From positions 3,763,718 through 3,827,717 of the forward strand of contig NZ_CM001489.1 of the NCBI RefSeq assembly GCF_000262465.1: 64,000 nt of DNA. Reading direction: 5' to 3'. The translations under genes and the position numbers were made by a program. The stretch is from Frankia sp. QA3. GTDB lineage: Bacteria > Actinomycetota > Actinomycetes > Frankiales > Frankiaceae. This document shows, piece after piece, positions 20,732 through 30,100 of the stretch. The number at the start of each line of letters is the position of its first letter. Position 1 is the stretch's first letter. The notes below the pieces were generated by a model, which saw only the letters and a list, made by a program, of their open reading frames with translations, was not told the DNA's origin and searched no databases.

Positions 20732-21499
20732 TCAGCGCTCGGAGGTGGGCAGTCCGTGTTCGGCGAGGGGGCCGAGGCGCAGGCCGGCGTCGTCGCAGCG
20801 GGCGGCGATCTCCGGCAGGGCGCCGAGCGCGCTGCGCCAGGCGCCGGGCGCCGAGGTGCAGTCGCAGTCGTGCAGCAGCACGGTGGCGCCGCCGCGCAGG
20901 TCGGGGGCGAGGGTGTCCAGGACGCTGCGCGGGGTCGCCTCGGCCGTCCAGTCCCGACCCCACGCCGACCACAGCACCGGCGTCAGCTCCAGCTCGCGGG
21001 CGGCGACGAGCAGTCCGGCGGACAGGATGCCGTGCGGCGGCCGGACGAAACGCGGAGCGCGGCCGGTGACCTCGGCGACCAGGTCGCGGGTGCGCACGAG
21101 CTGGTCGCGGGTCGAGCGCGGGCCGCGCAGCAGCATCGGGCGGTGGTCCCAGCCGTGCACGGCGAGCTCGTGCCCGGCGGCGACCATCTCCCGGGCCAGG
21201 GCCGGTGAGCCCGCCAGCAGGCTGCCGAGGACGAAGAACGTCGCCTGGACGTCGAGCTCGGCGAGCACGTCGAGGAACTGGGGGGTCGAGACGGGGTCGG
21301 GCCCGTCGTCGAAGGTGAGCGCGACGTGGTCGGCGGCGCCGACCCCGGCGAGGGTCGGGGTGACCCGCAGCCGCAGCCGGCGCAGGGTCGCCAGCGACGG
21401 CAGGCCGTAGGTGAGCCCTGCCGTGGCACTCAGCGCCACCGCAGTGCGGGCGGCGCGGCGTCCCACTGTGGACCCGCGCGTCGTGACGGACCGCGTCAT
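20732..21499 (-). CDS. Polysaccharide deacetylase (NodB-homology) family
   Basis: 255 residues. An N-terminal basic region and hydrophobic stretch (about 15-35) may be a signal or anchor. The NodB domain follows, with motif 1 LTFDDGPDP (catalytic base and metal Asp), motif 2 HELAVHGWDHR (metal His pair), motif 3 RFVRPPHG, and motif 4 and 5 equivalents VLWSAWGRDW and VLLHDCD. Such enzymes remove acetyl groups from peptidoglycan, chitin or related glycans outside the membrane. Start at ATG 21499. Its stop lies 5 bp from the stop of the convergent PEP-mutase-family gene. Confidence 0.85.
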   Translation of the reverse strand: MTRSVTTRGSTVGRRAARTAVALSATAGLTYGLPSLATLRRLRLRVTPTLAGVGAADHVALTFDDGPDPVSTPQFLDVLAELDVQATFFVLGSLLAGSPALAREMVAAGHELAVHGWDHRPMLLRGPRSTRDQLVRTRDLVAEVTGRAPRFVRPPHGILSAGLLVAARELELTPVLWSAWGRDWTAEATPRSVLDTLAPDLRGGATVLLHDCDCTSAPGAWRSALGALPEIAARCDDAGLRLGPLAEHGLPTSER

Positions 21500-21674
21500 G
21501 ACGCCAAACTCTGCCACACGTGCCGCCGTGCCCCCAGCGCGACCCAACTGCCGGCCCGATATGTCAGGACCGGCCGCGTGCGGCCCCGATCGGCATACAT
21601 TCCTTCCACGCAGACGTGTCGACGGCAGCCGCCGGTGGCGGTCGGCCGTCGCCGCCCCGACCCGCGGAAGGCCC

Positions 21675-23498
21675 ATGACCCTGGCCCCGACCCTGCAGAA
21701 GGGCGCGAACACCCCCGTCCCCGCCGGGGTGCTGCGCGTCGCGGTCTCCTGGGCGCCGGGTCGGGCGGTGGACGTCTGCGCCGTCCTCGTCACCGACGAG
21801 GAGCGGGCCCGCTCCGATGGCGACTTCGTGTTCTTCAACGCGCCGAGCCACCCCTCGGGCGCGGTCGCCCTGACGGCCGCGGGCCCCGGGACAGCCGGCC
21901 TGGTGGTGACGCTACCCCGGGTGGAGCCGGCGGTGAGCCGGATCGTGATCGCCGGGTCGCTGGACGCGGGGACCTTCGCCGAGCTGGCCGGCCTCGCCGT
22001 CGAGCTGACCGACCAGGCCGGGGGGCCGGTGGCCCGGTTCGTCGCGGAACCCGACGAGCCGGTCACGGCGCTGGTGTTCGGGGAGCTCTACCGCCGGGCG
22101 GGCGGCTGGCGGTTCCGCGCCGTCGCCCAGGGCTGGGACAGCGGCCTCGCCGGCCTCGCCCGCAGCTTCGGCATCAACGTCCGCGACGACGACCCCACCG
22201 GCGACGACCCCACCAGTTCCTACCCGGCCAGCTCCGACCCGGCCAGCTCCGACGTCACCGGCAACGACCCGACCGGTTACGACCCGACCGGTTACGACCC
22301 GACCGGTGAGGAGCCCACGCAGGTGCTGCCCGAAGTCGACACGGACACCACTCCCGACGCCGAGGCCGAGATCGAGGCGGAGATCGAGGCCGAGATCGAG
22401 GTCGAGGCGCCATCGAGCTCGCCGCGTCCGGCGAGACGGATCCGGGCCGACTGGTACCCCGATCCGGTGCGCCCGGACCACATGCGCTGGTGGGACGGGG
22501 AGCGTTGGCAGGGTCCGCCCACGCCGATCCTCACGGAGTCGGACGCGAGGTGCGGACGGTGCGGCGCGCGCAAGCGGTGGCGGCTGCTCGGCGGGCCACC
22601 GGCCTGCGAGGAGTGCGCGCAGGCGATCCGGGCGTACCTGTGGGACTGGCGCGCCCGGGTGGTGTCGTCGCTGACGCGGGACGACCCGACCGGCGCCGAC
22701 CTCGAACCGCTGTGGGACGACCTGCGCTACCAGCGGATTCCGGAGTCGGCGGGCTGGGAGATCGTCCAGGCCGTCGGGCAGGCGCACCTGGAGCGGCTGA
22801 CGGCGTTCGCGTTCGCCGACGGGGTGATCGAGCAGGACGAGGTCGACCGGATCGAGGCGGCGGCGCGGCGGCTGCGCCTGGCCGGCCCGGGTCTGGACGC
22901 GCTGCGCCACCGCCTGGCCCGCGGCCTGGAGCTGACCCGGATCGGCGCCGGCGAGCTGCCCCGGCTGCCCGCGGGTTCCCTGCACCTCGAACTCGACGAG
23001 ATCGTGCACCTCGACGTGGCTGCCACCCTGGTCCAGCAGGCGGCGGCCGGCCCCCGGCACGCCCCTGGTCGGCTGCTGGCCACCAACCGCAAGCTGCGTT
23101 TCCTCGGCGAGACCGGGCGGGGCGCCGAGCTCGGCCTGTCGAAGATCGTCGAGGTCGAGGCGCGGGGCGGGTGCGTCGACCTCGCCGCCACCACCACCCG
23201 CGGCTCGGGCAGCTACCTTGTGGACGACCCGCAGTACGTCGCGGCGGTGCTGGCCGGGATCCTGCGGGTCGCCCGGCGCCAGGTCATCGCGCCGGGCAGT
23301 CGGGCGAGCCGGGCGATCCCGCAGGCGGTGAAGGCGGAGGTGTGGCGGCGCGACGGCGGGGTGTGCGTCGAGTGCGGCGGCGGCGAGCACCTGGAGTTCG
23401 ACCACGTGATCCCGTTCAGCCGCGGCGGCGCGTCCAGCGTCAACAACCTGCAGTTGCTGTGCCGGCGGTGCAACCGCGCCAAGGGCGCGCGGATCTGA
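21675..23498 (+). CDS. TerD-zinc ribbon-HNH nuclease fusion protein
   Basis: 607 residues with an unusual order. Residues 1-165 form a TerD-like calcium-binding stress domain (LRVAVSWAPG...VDVCAVLVTDEERARSDGDFVFFNAPSHPSGAV). Residues 170-260 are a repetitive acidic linker of DPTG and AEIE units. Residues 260-290 resemble a DUF2510 motif (WYPDPVRPDHMRWWDGERW). Then come a CxxC...CxxC zinc ribbon (about 295-320), a helical region (about 360-430) of TerB-like appearance, and a C-terminal HNH nuclease (VWRRDGGVCVECGG...FDHVIPFSRGG...NLQLLCRRCNRAK). ATG at 21675 follows CGGAAG. Ter-domain proteins are linked to stress and phage responses; nucleic-acid cleavage here is inferred from intact HNH residues. 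Confidence 0.8.
   Translation: MTLAPTLQKGANTPVPAGVLRVAVSWAPGRAVDVCAVLVTDEERARSDGDFVFFNAPSHPSGAVALTAAGPGTAGLVVTLPRVEPAVSRIVIAGSLDAGTFAELAGLAVELTDQAGGPVARFVAEPDEPVTALVFGELYRRAGGWRFRAVAQGWDSGLAGLARSFGINVRDDDPTGDDPTSSYPASSDPASSDVTGNDPTGYDPTGYDPTGEEPTQVLPEVDTDTTPDAEAEIEAEIEAEIEVEAPSSSPRPARRIRADWYPDPVRPDHMRWWDGERWQGPPTPILTESDARCGRCGARKRWRLLGGPPACEECAQAIRAYLWDWRARVVSSLTRDDPTGADLEPLWDDLRYQRIPESAGWEIVQAVGQAHLERLTAFAFADGVIEQDEVDRIEAAARRLRLAGPGLDALRHRLARGLELTRIGAGELPRLPAGSLHLELDEIVHLDVAATLVQQAAAGPRHAPGRLLATNRKLRFLGETGRGAELGLSKIVEVEARGGCVDLAATTTRGSGSYLVDDPQYVAAVLAGILRVARRQVIAPGSRASRAIPQAVKAEVWRRDGGVCVECGGGEHLEFDHVIPFSRGGASSVNNLQLLCRRCNRAKGARI
22266..22310 (+). repeat. 15-bp in-frame tandem repeat in TerD-HNH gene
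   Basis: Three copies of GACCCGACCGGTTAC (last copy diverges), coding for DPTGY units in the linker. A 12-bp GAGATCGAGGCC array coding for EIEA lies just downstream (about 22365-22405). Confidence 0.8.
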
Positions 23499-23578
23499 CG
23501 GCGCCCGCGGGCGAGCAGGACACGACGGACGGTCACCGTCGGCTGGCGGCTGGCGGGAAATCGGTTGACTCGCCGGGA

Positions 23579-25501
23579 ATGGCGGTTGCATCCCGGGGGA
23601 AGGGCTCGGTGAGCGGATCCATGGCACAGGCGGGAGATGCGTCGGCGGTGGGGGCGAGTGACGCGGTGGGGGCGAGTGACGCGGTGACAATGAGTGCCGC
23701 AGTGGCAGGGGGTGCCGCAGTGGCAGGGGGTGCCGCAGTGGTGGGGAGTGGCGGCACGACTGCGGCGCCGGGCGTGTTACCGGTTCCGGTCGCCCCGCCG
23801 GCGCCGGAGACCCTGCCGGCGCAGCCGACGCCGACCGTCCCGCCCGCCGGGGACGGCGAGCCGGGCGGGCCAGCCGGGTCCGCGGCGGACAGCACGGCGG
23901 TGCTCGCGGTCTGGTTCCTGACGTCCGAGGAGCGCGGCAATCCGAGCACGGACCTGGACCGGCGCCATCCCGACGGCCGGCCGTGGACCACCGGCAACCT
24001 CGTCGTGCCGCTCGTGCACGGCCGGGACTACTTCACCCGCCTGTTGGAGACCGTCGAGGGACTCGGCGACGGCGACCTGCTGCTGTTCACCGACTGGCGC
24101 GGCGACCTCGACCAGCGCCTGGACGGCGCCGGCTCCGAGGTTGGCGAGGTGCTGGGCCGGGCGGCCCGGCGCGGGGTGACCGTCCGCGGTCTGATGTGGC
24201 GTTCCCATCTGGAGCTGCTGTCGTTCAGCTCGAAACCGAACCGGCTGCTCGCGGAGCAGCTCACCAGCTCCGGCGCGCAGGTCGTGCTTGATCACCGGGT
24301 GCGCCGTGGCGGCTCGCACCACCAGAAACTGGTGATTGCGCGCCCCGGCGGCGAGCCGGCGGCCGGTGTGGCCTTCGCCGGCGGGATCGACCTGTGCTAC
24401 AACCGGCGCGACGACGCGGCCCACGCGGGCGACCCGCAGAGCCAGCCGATGGCCGCCCCCTACGGCGACGCCCCGCCCTGGCATGACATCCAGGTCGAGG
24501 TGCGCGGGCCGGCCGTCGGCGACCTGGAGCACACCTTCCGCGAACGGTGGGACGACCCGTCGAGCCTGGACAACCCGAACCCACTGCGGCGGCTGTTCTA
24601 CCGGATCCGCCCGGTGGCGACCCGGACCGACGAGCTGCCGCCCCAGCAGCCCGATCCGCCGGCGGCCGGCCCGCACAACGTCCAGATCCTGCGGACCTAC
24701 CCCCGCAAGCTACGCCCGCCCTACCCGTTCGCCCGCGCCGGCGAACGCTCGATCGCCCGCGCTTACCAGAAGGTGCTCCGCCGCGCCCGTCGGCTGATCT
24801 ACCTGGAGGACCAGTACATGTGGTCCACCGAGGTCGCCCGGCTGTTCGCCGACGCGCTGCGCCGCTCCCCGGAGCTGTATCTGATCATCGTGGTGCCGCG
24901 CCATCCCACCCAGGGCGGGCGGTTCTCGCTGCCACCGAACCTGGTCGGCCGGGAGCAGGCGCTGGAGCTGTGCCGGGCGGCCGGCGGCGACCGGGTCGGG
25001 GTGTACGACGTCGAGAACCATGCCGGCACCCCCGTCTACGTGCACTCCAAGGCGGTGACGGTCGACGACGTGTGGGCGTCGGTGGGCTCGGACAACCTCA
25101 ACCGCCGGTCGTGGACGCACGACAGCGAGCTGGCCGTCGCGACGATCGACGACACGCTGGATCCGCGCGAGCCGCGCGATCCGGCCGGGTTGGGGGACGG
25201 CGCCCGGGTCTTCGCCCGCGACCTGCGGCTGCGGCTGTGGCGCGAGCACCTGGACTGGGAGGGCCCGGACGACGAGCTGCTCGACCCGGAGACCGGCTTC
25301 GCGGCGTTTCGCGCCCGCGCCGAGGACCTGGCCGCCTGGCATGCCGGCGGGCGGGTCGGGGACCGGCCGCCGGGTCGGGTCCGTCCGCACAGCCCGGCCC
25401 GGCTGAGCCGCCTGAGCCGGGCCTGGTCCGGCCCGCTGTACCACTCGGTCTACGACCCCGACGGCCGGCCGCACCGGATGCGCGCCGCGGGCGAGTGGTG
25501 A
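23579..25501 (+). CDS. Phospholipase D-like protein with two HKD motifs
   Basis: About 640 residues. An Ala/Gly/Val-rich repetitive N-terminus (1-75) precedes a PLD-superfamily catalytic region. HKD motif 1 is in GGSHHQKLVIA and motif 2 in VYVHSKAVTVDDVWASVGSDNLNRRS, so a complete two-motif active site is present, as in phospholipases D and cardiolipin synthases. The linker between them carries LEDQYMWSTEVARLFADALRRSP. There is no clear signal peptide, so the location is uncertain. The gene follows the TerD-HNH gene by 80 bp on the same strand and may be co-transcribed. The start could instead be ATG 23621, and the low-complexity N-terminus makes either hard to judge. Confidence 0.8.
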   Translation: MAVASRGKGSVSGSMAQAGDASAVGASDAVGASDAVTMSAAVAGGAAVAGGAAVVGSGGTTAAPGVLPVPVAPPAPETLPAQPTPTVPPAGDGEPGGPAGSAADSTAVLAVWFLTSEERGNPSTDLDRRHPDGRPWTTGNLVVPLVHGRDYFTRLLETVEGLGDGDLLLFTDWRGDLDQRLDGAGSEVGEVLGRAARRGVTVRGLMWRSHLELLSFSSKPNRLLAEQLTSSGAQVVLDHRVRRGGSHHQKLVIARPGGEPAAGVAFAGGIDLCYNRRDDAAHAGDPQSQPMAAPYGDAPPWHDIQVEVRGPAVGDLEHTFRERWDDPSSLDNPNPLRRLFYRIRPVATRTDELPPQQPDPPAAGPHNVQILRTYPRKLRPPYPFARAGERSIARAYQKVLRRARRLIYLEDQYMWSTEVARLFADALRRSPELYLIIVVPRHPTQGGRFSLPPNLVGREQALELCRAAGGDRVGVYDVENHAGTPVYVHSKAVTVDDVWASVGSDNLNRRSWTHDSELAVATIDDTLDPREPRDPAGLGDGARVFARDLRLRLWREHLDWEGPDDELLDPETGFAAFRARAEDLAAWHAGGRVGDRPPGRVRPHSPARLSRLSRAWSGPLYHSVYDPDGRPHRMRAAGEW

Positions 25502-25761
25502 CGGCCACCCACGCCATCCACGCCACCCGTGCCACCCACGTGCCACCCAGAGCACACCCAACGGAGCGGTAGATACGCGACTAGTGCTGCGATCGCGCCG
25601 GCCGGTAGGCACCATGGAGGGATGTCGGTCGATGCCCGCCCGGCATCGGAATCGCGGCATGCCCGCCCGCGGTATGCCCGCCCGGCGCGGGATCCGCGGC
25701 GCGGCGGGCGGGCGGTGCCAGGAGGGCGCCGCGGGCGGGGCGCATCGAGGAAGGGCGGAGG

Positions 25762-26649
25762 GTGCGGATCGGACGGCTGGGCCCGATCGGCTGGTTGTTC
25801 GTCGTCGCGATCGTGCTCGTGGCGGGAGCGGTGGCGGTGGACCGCACCTCAGACGACCGCCCGCGGGTGGCGATGTGGGGCGACTCGCTGGCCTGGGAGG
25901 CGGGTACGGCGTTCAGCCGGACGGTCCGCGCCGACGGCCACAGCGAGGTGCTGGTGCGCACCTGGGGCGGCACCGCCGCCTGCGACTGGCTGTCCGACAT
26001 CCGCGACCAGGCCCGGCGCTGGCGGCCGACCGTGGCCGCGCTGGCCTTCTCGGGTAACCAGTGGACGCCGTGCATGCAGGGACGGGACCTGCTGACAGCC
26101 TACCGGGAGGATGTCACCCGGGCGGTCGAGCTGCTGACCGGCCGGGGCGCCGAGGTCGTCCTCGTCGAGGCCCCGCCCCGGCGCGACCAGGTGGTCGACG
26201 CCGCCGGGCTGACCCCGCTGGACCGGGTGTGGCGGCAGATCGCCGCGACCCACGAGCGCACCCGCGTCGCCCCCGCCAGCCGGACGATCACCGCCGACGG
26301 GCGGTTCACCACGACGCTGCCCTGCGTCACCGGGGAGACCTGCGGCCCCGGTGGGCTGGTCACGGTGCGCAGCCCGGACGGCACCCACTTCTGCCCGCTG
26401 GTCCAGCCGCCGATGACTGCCTGCCCGGTGCCCTCCCCCGGCGCCGTCCGCTACGGCACGGCGATCGCCCACGAGACCCTCAAGCGGCCCGACGCCGACG
26501 GCACCGGTGGTGACCGGGACTCCGGCACCGATGGGGACGGCACCGACGGGGACGGCACCGACGGGGACGGCACCGATGGGAGCGGCACCGGCAGCGGGGA
26601 CGGGCAGCGGATGGCCGGCGCGCAGGGCGGGCGCCCACCGCGGGCCTAG
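25762..26649 (+). CDS. Secreted SGNH-hydrolase-like protein
   Basis: 295 residues. The hydrophobic segment at residues 8-26 acts as signal or anchor. The following domain starts with VAMWGDSLAWEAG, matching the GDS block that carries the catalytic Ser of SGNH hydrolases, and a late PDGTHFCP supplies the DxxH-type block. FSGNQWTPC supplies an Asn. Members deacylate carbohydrates or lipids. The tail (about 240-275) is a repeat of GTDGD units. GTG at 25762 follows GGCGGAGG. The 260 bp before it contains no supported gene. Confidence 0.7.
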   Translation: MRIGRLGPIGWLFVVAIVLVAGAVAVDRTSDDRPRVAMWGDSLAWEAGTAFSRTVRADGHSEVLVRTWGGTAACDWLSDIRDQARRWRPTVAALAFSGNQWTPCMQGRDLLTAYREDVTRAVELLTGRGAEVVLVEAPPRRDQVVDAAGLTPLDRVWRQIAATHERTRVAPASRTITADGRFTTTLPCVTGETCGPGGLVTVRSPDGTHFCPLVQPPMTACPVPSPGAVRYGTAIAHETLKRPDADGTGGDRDSGTDGDGTDGDGTDGDGTDGSGTGSGDGQRMAGAQGGRPPRA

Positions 26650-26678
26650 CTGGTACGGCCGCGACGATCGGCGCCGGC

Positions 26679-27014
26679 TCAGGTGACCCGGCGGCCGGTC
26701 GTGGCCATCCGCCGCCCGGTCACCGATCGCCGGTGCACGCCCAGCTCGTCGCGCCACGACAGGTACGTGCGGTCGGACATGCCGATGATGGACAGCTTGT
26801 CGGCGAGGTCGGCGGCGAGCGCCTCGACCTCCTGCGGCCGGTAGACGTGCACGGCGAGGCCGTGCTGGTTGACGGAGGTGATGCCAGCCCGGTCACGCAG
26901 GCTGGCGTCGAGCTGATCGGCGAGCTCGTCGGGGCCCGCGATACCGCGAGGCAACTCCGGCCATGCGACGTCAACCACCAGACCGTTCGTGGTCACCAGA
27001 CCGTTCGTGGTCAT
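26679..27014 (-). CDS. Small conserved-looking hypothetical protein
   Basis: 111 residues, soluble, beginning with a duplicated MTTNGLVTTNGLV stretch. ATG at 27014 sits behind GGAGGAGG, an excellent ribosome site. It lies 116 bp downstream of the ABC exporter on the same strand. No domain recognised; the central part is a helix-rich acidic segment (ELADQLDASLRDRAG, EALAADLADKLS). Confidence 0.6.
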   Translation of the reverse strand: MTTNGLVTTNGLVVDVAWPELPRGIAGPDELADQLDASLRDRAGITSVNQHGLAVHVYRPQEVEALAADLADKLSIIGMSDRTYLSWRDELGVHRRSVTGRRMATTGRRVT

Positions 27015-27130
27015 GAGTCCCCTCCTCCGATGGACGTCGCCGTCCCGGCCGCCTCGGCGCCGACCGGCAGGGTGACCGGCGGACGCTCCGTCCGCCCTCC
27101 GAAGGGCATCCCCACCGGCGGGGAGTCGAA

Positions 27131-30100
27131 TCATGACATCACGGAATGGTCCGCGATCCCGGACACCTCGGGCGCCTCGGCGACGGGGAGTTCAGTGACG
27201 GGCGGCCCGGGTTCGGCGCCGGTCGGCTCGGTGTCGGTCGGCTCGGCGCCGGTCGGCTCGGTGTCGGTCGGCTCGGTGTCGGCGGTGAAGGCCGCCCACA
27301 GGCGGGCGTAGGGGCCGCCGGCGTGGACGAGCTCGGCGTGCGTCCCCTGCTCGGCGACGCGGCCGTCGGCCATCACCACCACCCGGTCGGCGCGGGCGGC
27401 GGTGGTGAGCCGGTGGGCAATGACGATCGTGGTCCGCCGGGTGGTGACCGCCTCGGCGGCGGCGGTGACCGCCGCCTCGGTGGCGAGGTCCAGGGCGGCG
27501 GTCGCCTCGTCGAACAGCAGGATGTCGGGGTCGGCGAGCTCGGCGCGGGCGAGCGCCAGCAGCTGGCGCTGCCCGGCGGACAGTCCGCGACCCCGCTCGC
27601 CGACAGGGTGGTCGTAGCCGTCGGGCAGGGCGTCGATGAACGTGTCGGCGCCGACCGCGCGGGCTGCGGCCCGCACCTCGTCGTCGGCGGCGTCGGGCCG
27701 GGCGTAGGCGATGGCGTCACGGATCGAACCGGAGAACACGAACGGCTCCTGCGGCACGACGCCGAGCCGGCGCCGGTAGGCCGACAGGTCGAACTCGCGC
27801 AGGTCGACGCCGTCGATCCGGATCGCCCCGCCGGTGACGTCGTAGTACCGGGCGATGAGCTTGACCACGGTGGACTTGCCGGCGCCCGTCTCGCCCACGA
27901 ACGCGACGGTCTCGCCGGGGGCGATGCGCAGGCTCACCCCGTCGACGGCGTTCCCCGCCGCGCGCTGCGTGCCGCCCTCCCCGGCCGCCCCGCCCTCCCC
28001 GGCCGCCCCGCCGGTGCCCGCCGCGGCGCCGGCGACGTTGTAGGCGAAGTGCACGTCGTCCAGTACCACCTCGCCGGACAGGCGGCCGACCGGGCGGGGG
28101 TGCGCGGCCGGCGGCGTCGACGTCGGGGTGCGCAGCAGGTCGGACAACCGGCGCAGGCCGACCATCGCCTGCTGGTAGCCGTCGAACACCTGGGAGAGCT
28201 GCTGCACCGGCGAGAAGAACAGGTTGACGTACAGCAGAAAGGCGAGCAGCGCACCCGCCGACAGCGATCCGTGCACGGCGAGATGCGCGCCGATTCCCAG
28301 CACGAGGGCGCCCGCGATCCGGGAGAGGAATTCGACGAAGGGGAAGTACAGGGCGATCATCCGCTGTGCCCGCATCCGCGAGCGCCGGTAGGAGTCGGCG
28401 AGCCCGCGAAACCGCTCCTGGTTGACCTGCTCCCGACCGAACGCCTGCGCGACGCGCAGCCCCGTCAGGTTCTCCTGCAGGGACGCGTTGACGGCGCTGA
28501 CCCGCTCCCGGGATTCGGTGTAGGCGGCCGACGAGCGGCGCCGGAACACCACCGTCACCCCGATGAGCACCGGCAGCACGGCGATGACCACGAGGGCGAG
28601 CTGGGCGTCGAGGAGCAGCAGCGCGATCAGCACGCCGAAGAAGGACAGCAGGCTGACGATCGCGGTGACCAGGCCGGTCTGGAGGAACGTCGACAGGGCG
28701 TCGACGTCGGTCGTCATCCGGGTCATGATTCGCCCGGCGAGCTCGCGCTCGTAGTAGTCGAGCCCGAGCCGCTGCAACTGCGCGAACGTCTTGACCCGCA
28801 GCACGTAGAGCAGCCGCTCGCCCATCCGCCCGGTGACCCGGGTTTGCCACACCTGGATCAGCCAGTCGGCGAGGGTGACGGCGAACGCGACGCCCGCGGT
28901 GGCGAACAGCACATCGCGCGCCTGCGCGCTCACGCCGGCGTCGACCGCGTGGCGCACCAGCGCCGGCACGGTGAGGCCGGCGACGGCGTCGAGCGCGACC
29001 AGCAGCAGCCCCACCACGAGCGGGACGCGCACCCAGGACAGCAGCCGGCGCAGCGTGAAGTCCGGGTCGGGCGCCGCGGCGGCGGCCTGGTCGACCCGCG
29101 GATCGTCCTGGGCCGGCGGCAGGGCGTCGACCCTGGCGAGCAGTTCGGGCGTCGCCGGCATGTCACCGAACGCGCCACCCCCGCCGAACGCCCGCCCCGA
29201 CGGTCCCCCACCGAACGCCCGGCCCGACGGCGACCCGCCGAGGGCCCGCCCGCCGCCGACGCCGGTGAAGGTGCGGCCCCCGCCGGCGGCGCTGACCATC
29301 CCCGGGACGCCGTCCTGGGTTCGGCCGTCGCCGGCCGCGACCGGGCTGGGGGGCGTGCCGGGCTGCGGGCCGTCGGCCTGTGCCTGCTCGGCCTGCTCGG
29401 GCTCCTCGGCGAGGGTGTCCCCGGGACCGGCGAGCAGCCGGCGGAACAGCGGGCTGCGGGCGGCCAGCTCGTCCTCGGTGCCGACGTCGACGATCCGGCC
29501 GGCGTCGAGCACCGCGATCCGGTCGGCCAGGCGCAGGGTGGAGCGGCGGTGCGCGATGAGCAGCGTCGTGCGTCCCCGCATGACCTCGCGCAGCGTGGCG
29601 TGGATCTCGGCCTCGATGCGGGCGTCGATCGCGGAGGTGGCGTCGTCGAGGAGCAGCACCCGCGGGTCGGAAAGCAGGGCACGGGCGAGCGCGACCCGTT
29701 GGCGCTGGCCGCCGGACAGCGTCAGGCCCTGCTCGCCGACGACGGTGTCGTAGCCGCTCGGCAGGTCGCGGATGAAGCCGTCCGCCTGCGCCGCCCGGGC
29801 CGCCTCGACGATCTGGTCCTCGGTGGCGTCCGGCCGGCCGTAGGAGATGTTCGACCGGACCGTGTCGGAGAACAGGAAACTGTCCTCGAACACCACCCCG
29901 ATCTGGGCCCGCAGCGAGGCCAGCGTCAGCGTGCGGACGTCGTGGCCGTCGAGGCGGACCGTGCCGGCCTGCGGGTCGTAGAAGCGGGGCAGGAGCTGGG
30001 AGATCGTCGACTTGCCGGAGCCGGAGGTGCCGACGAGGGCCACCGTCTCGCCCGGGGAGATGCGCAGGCTGATGTCGCACAGCACCGGCCGCGACGGCTG

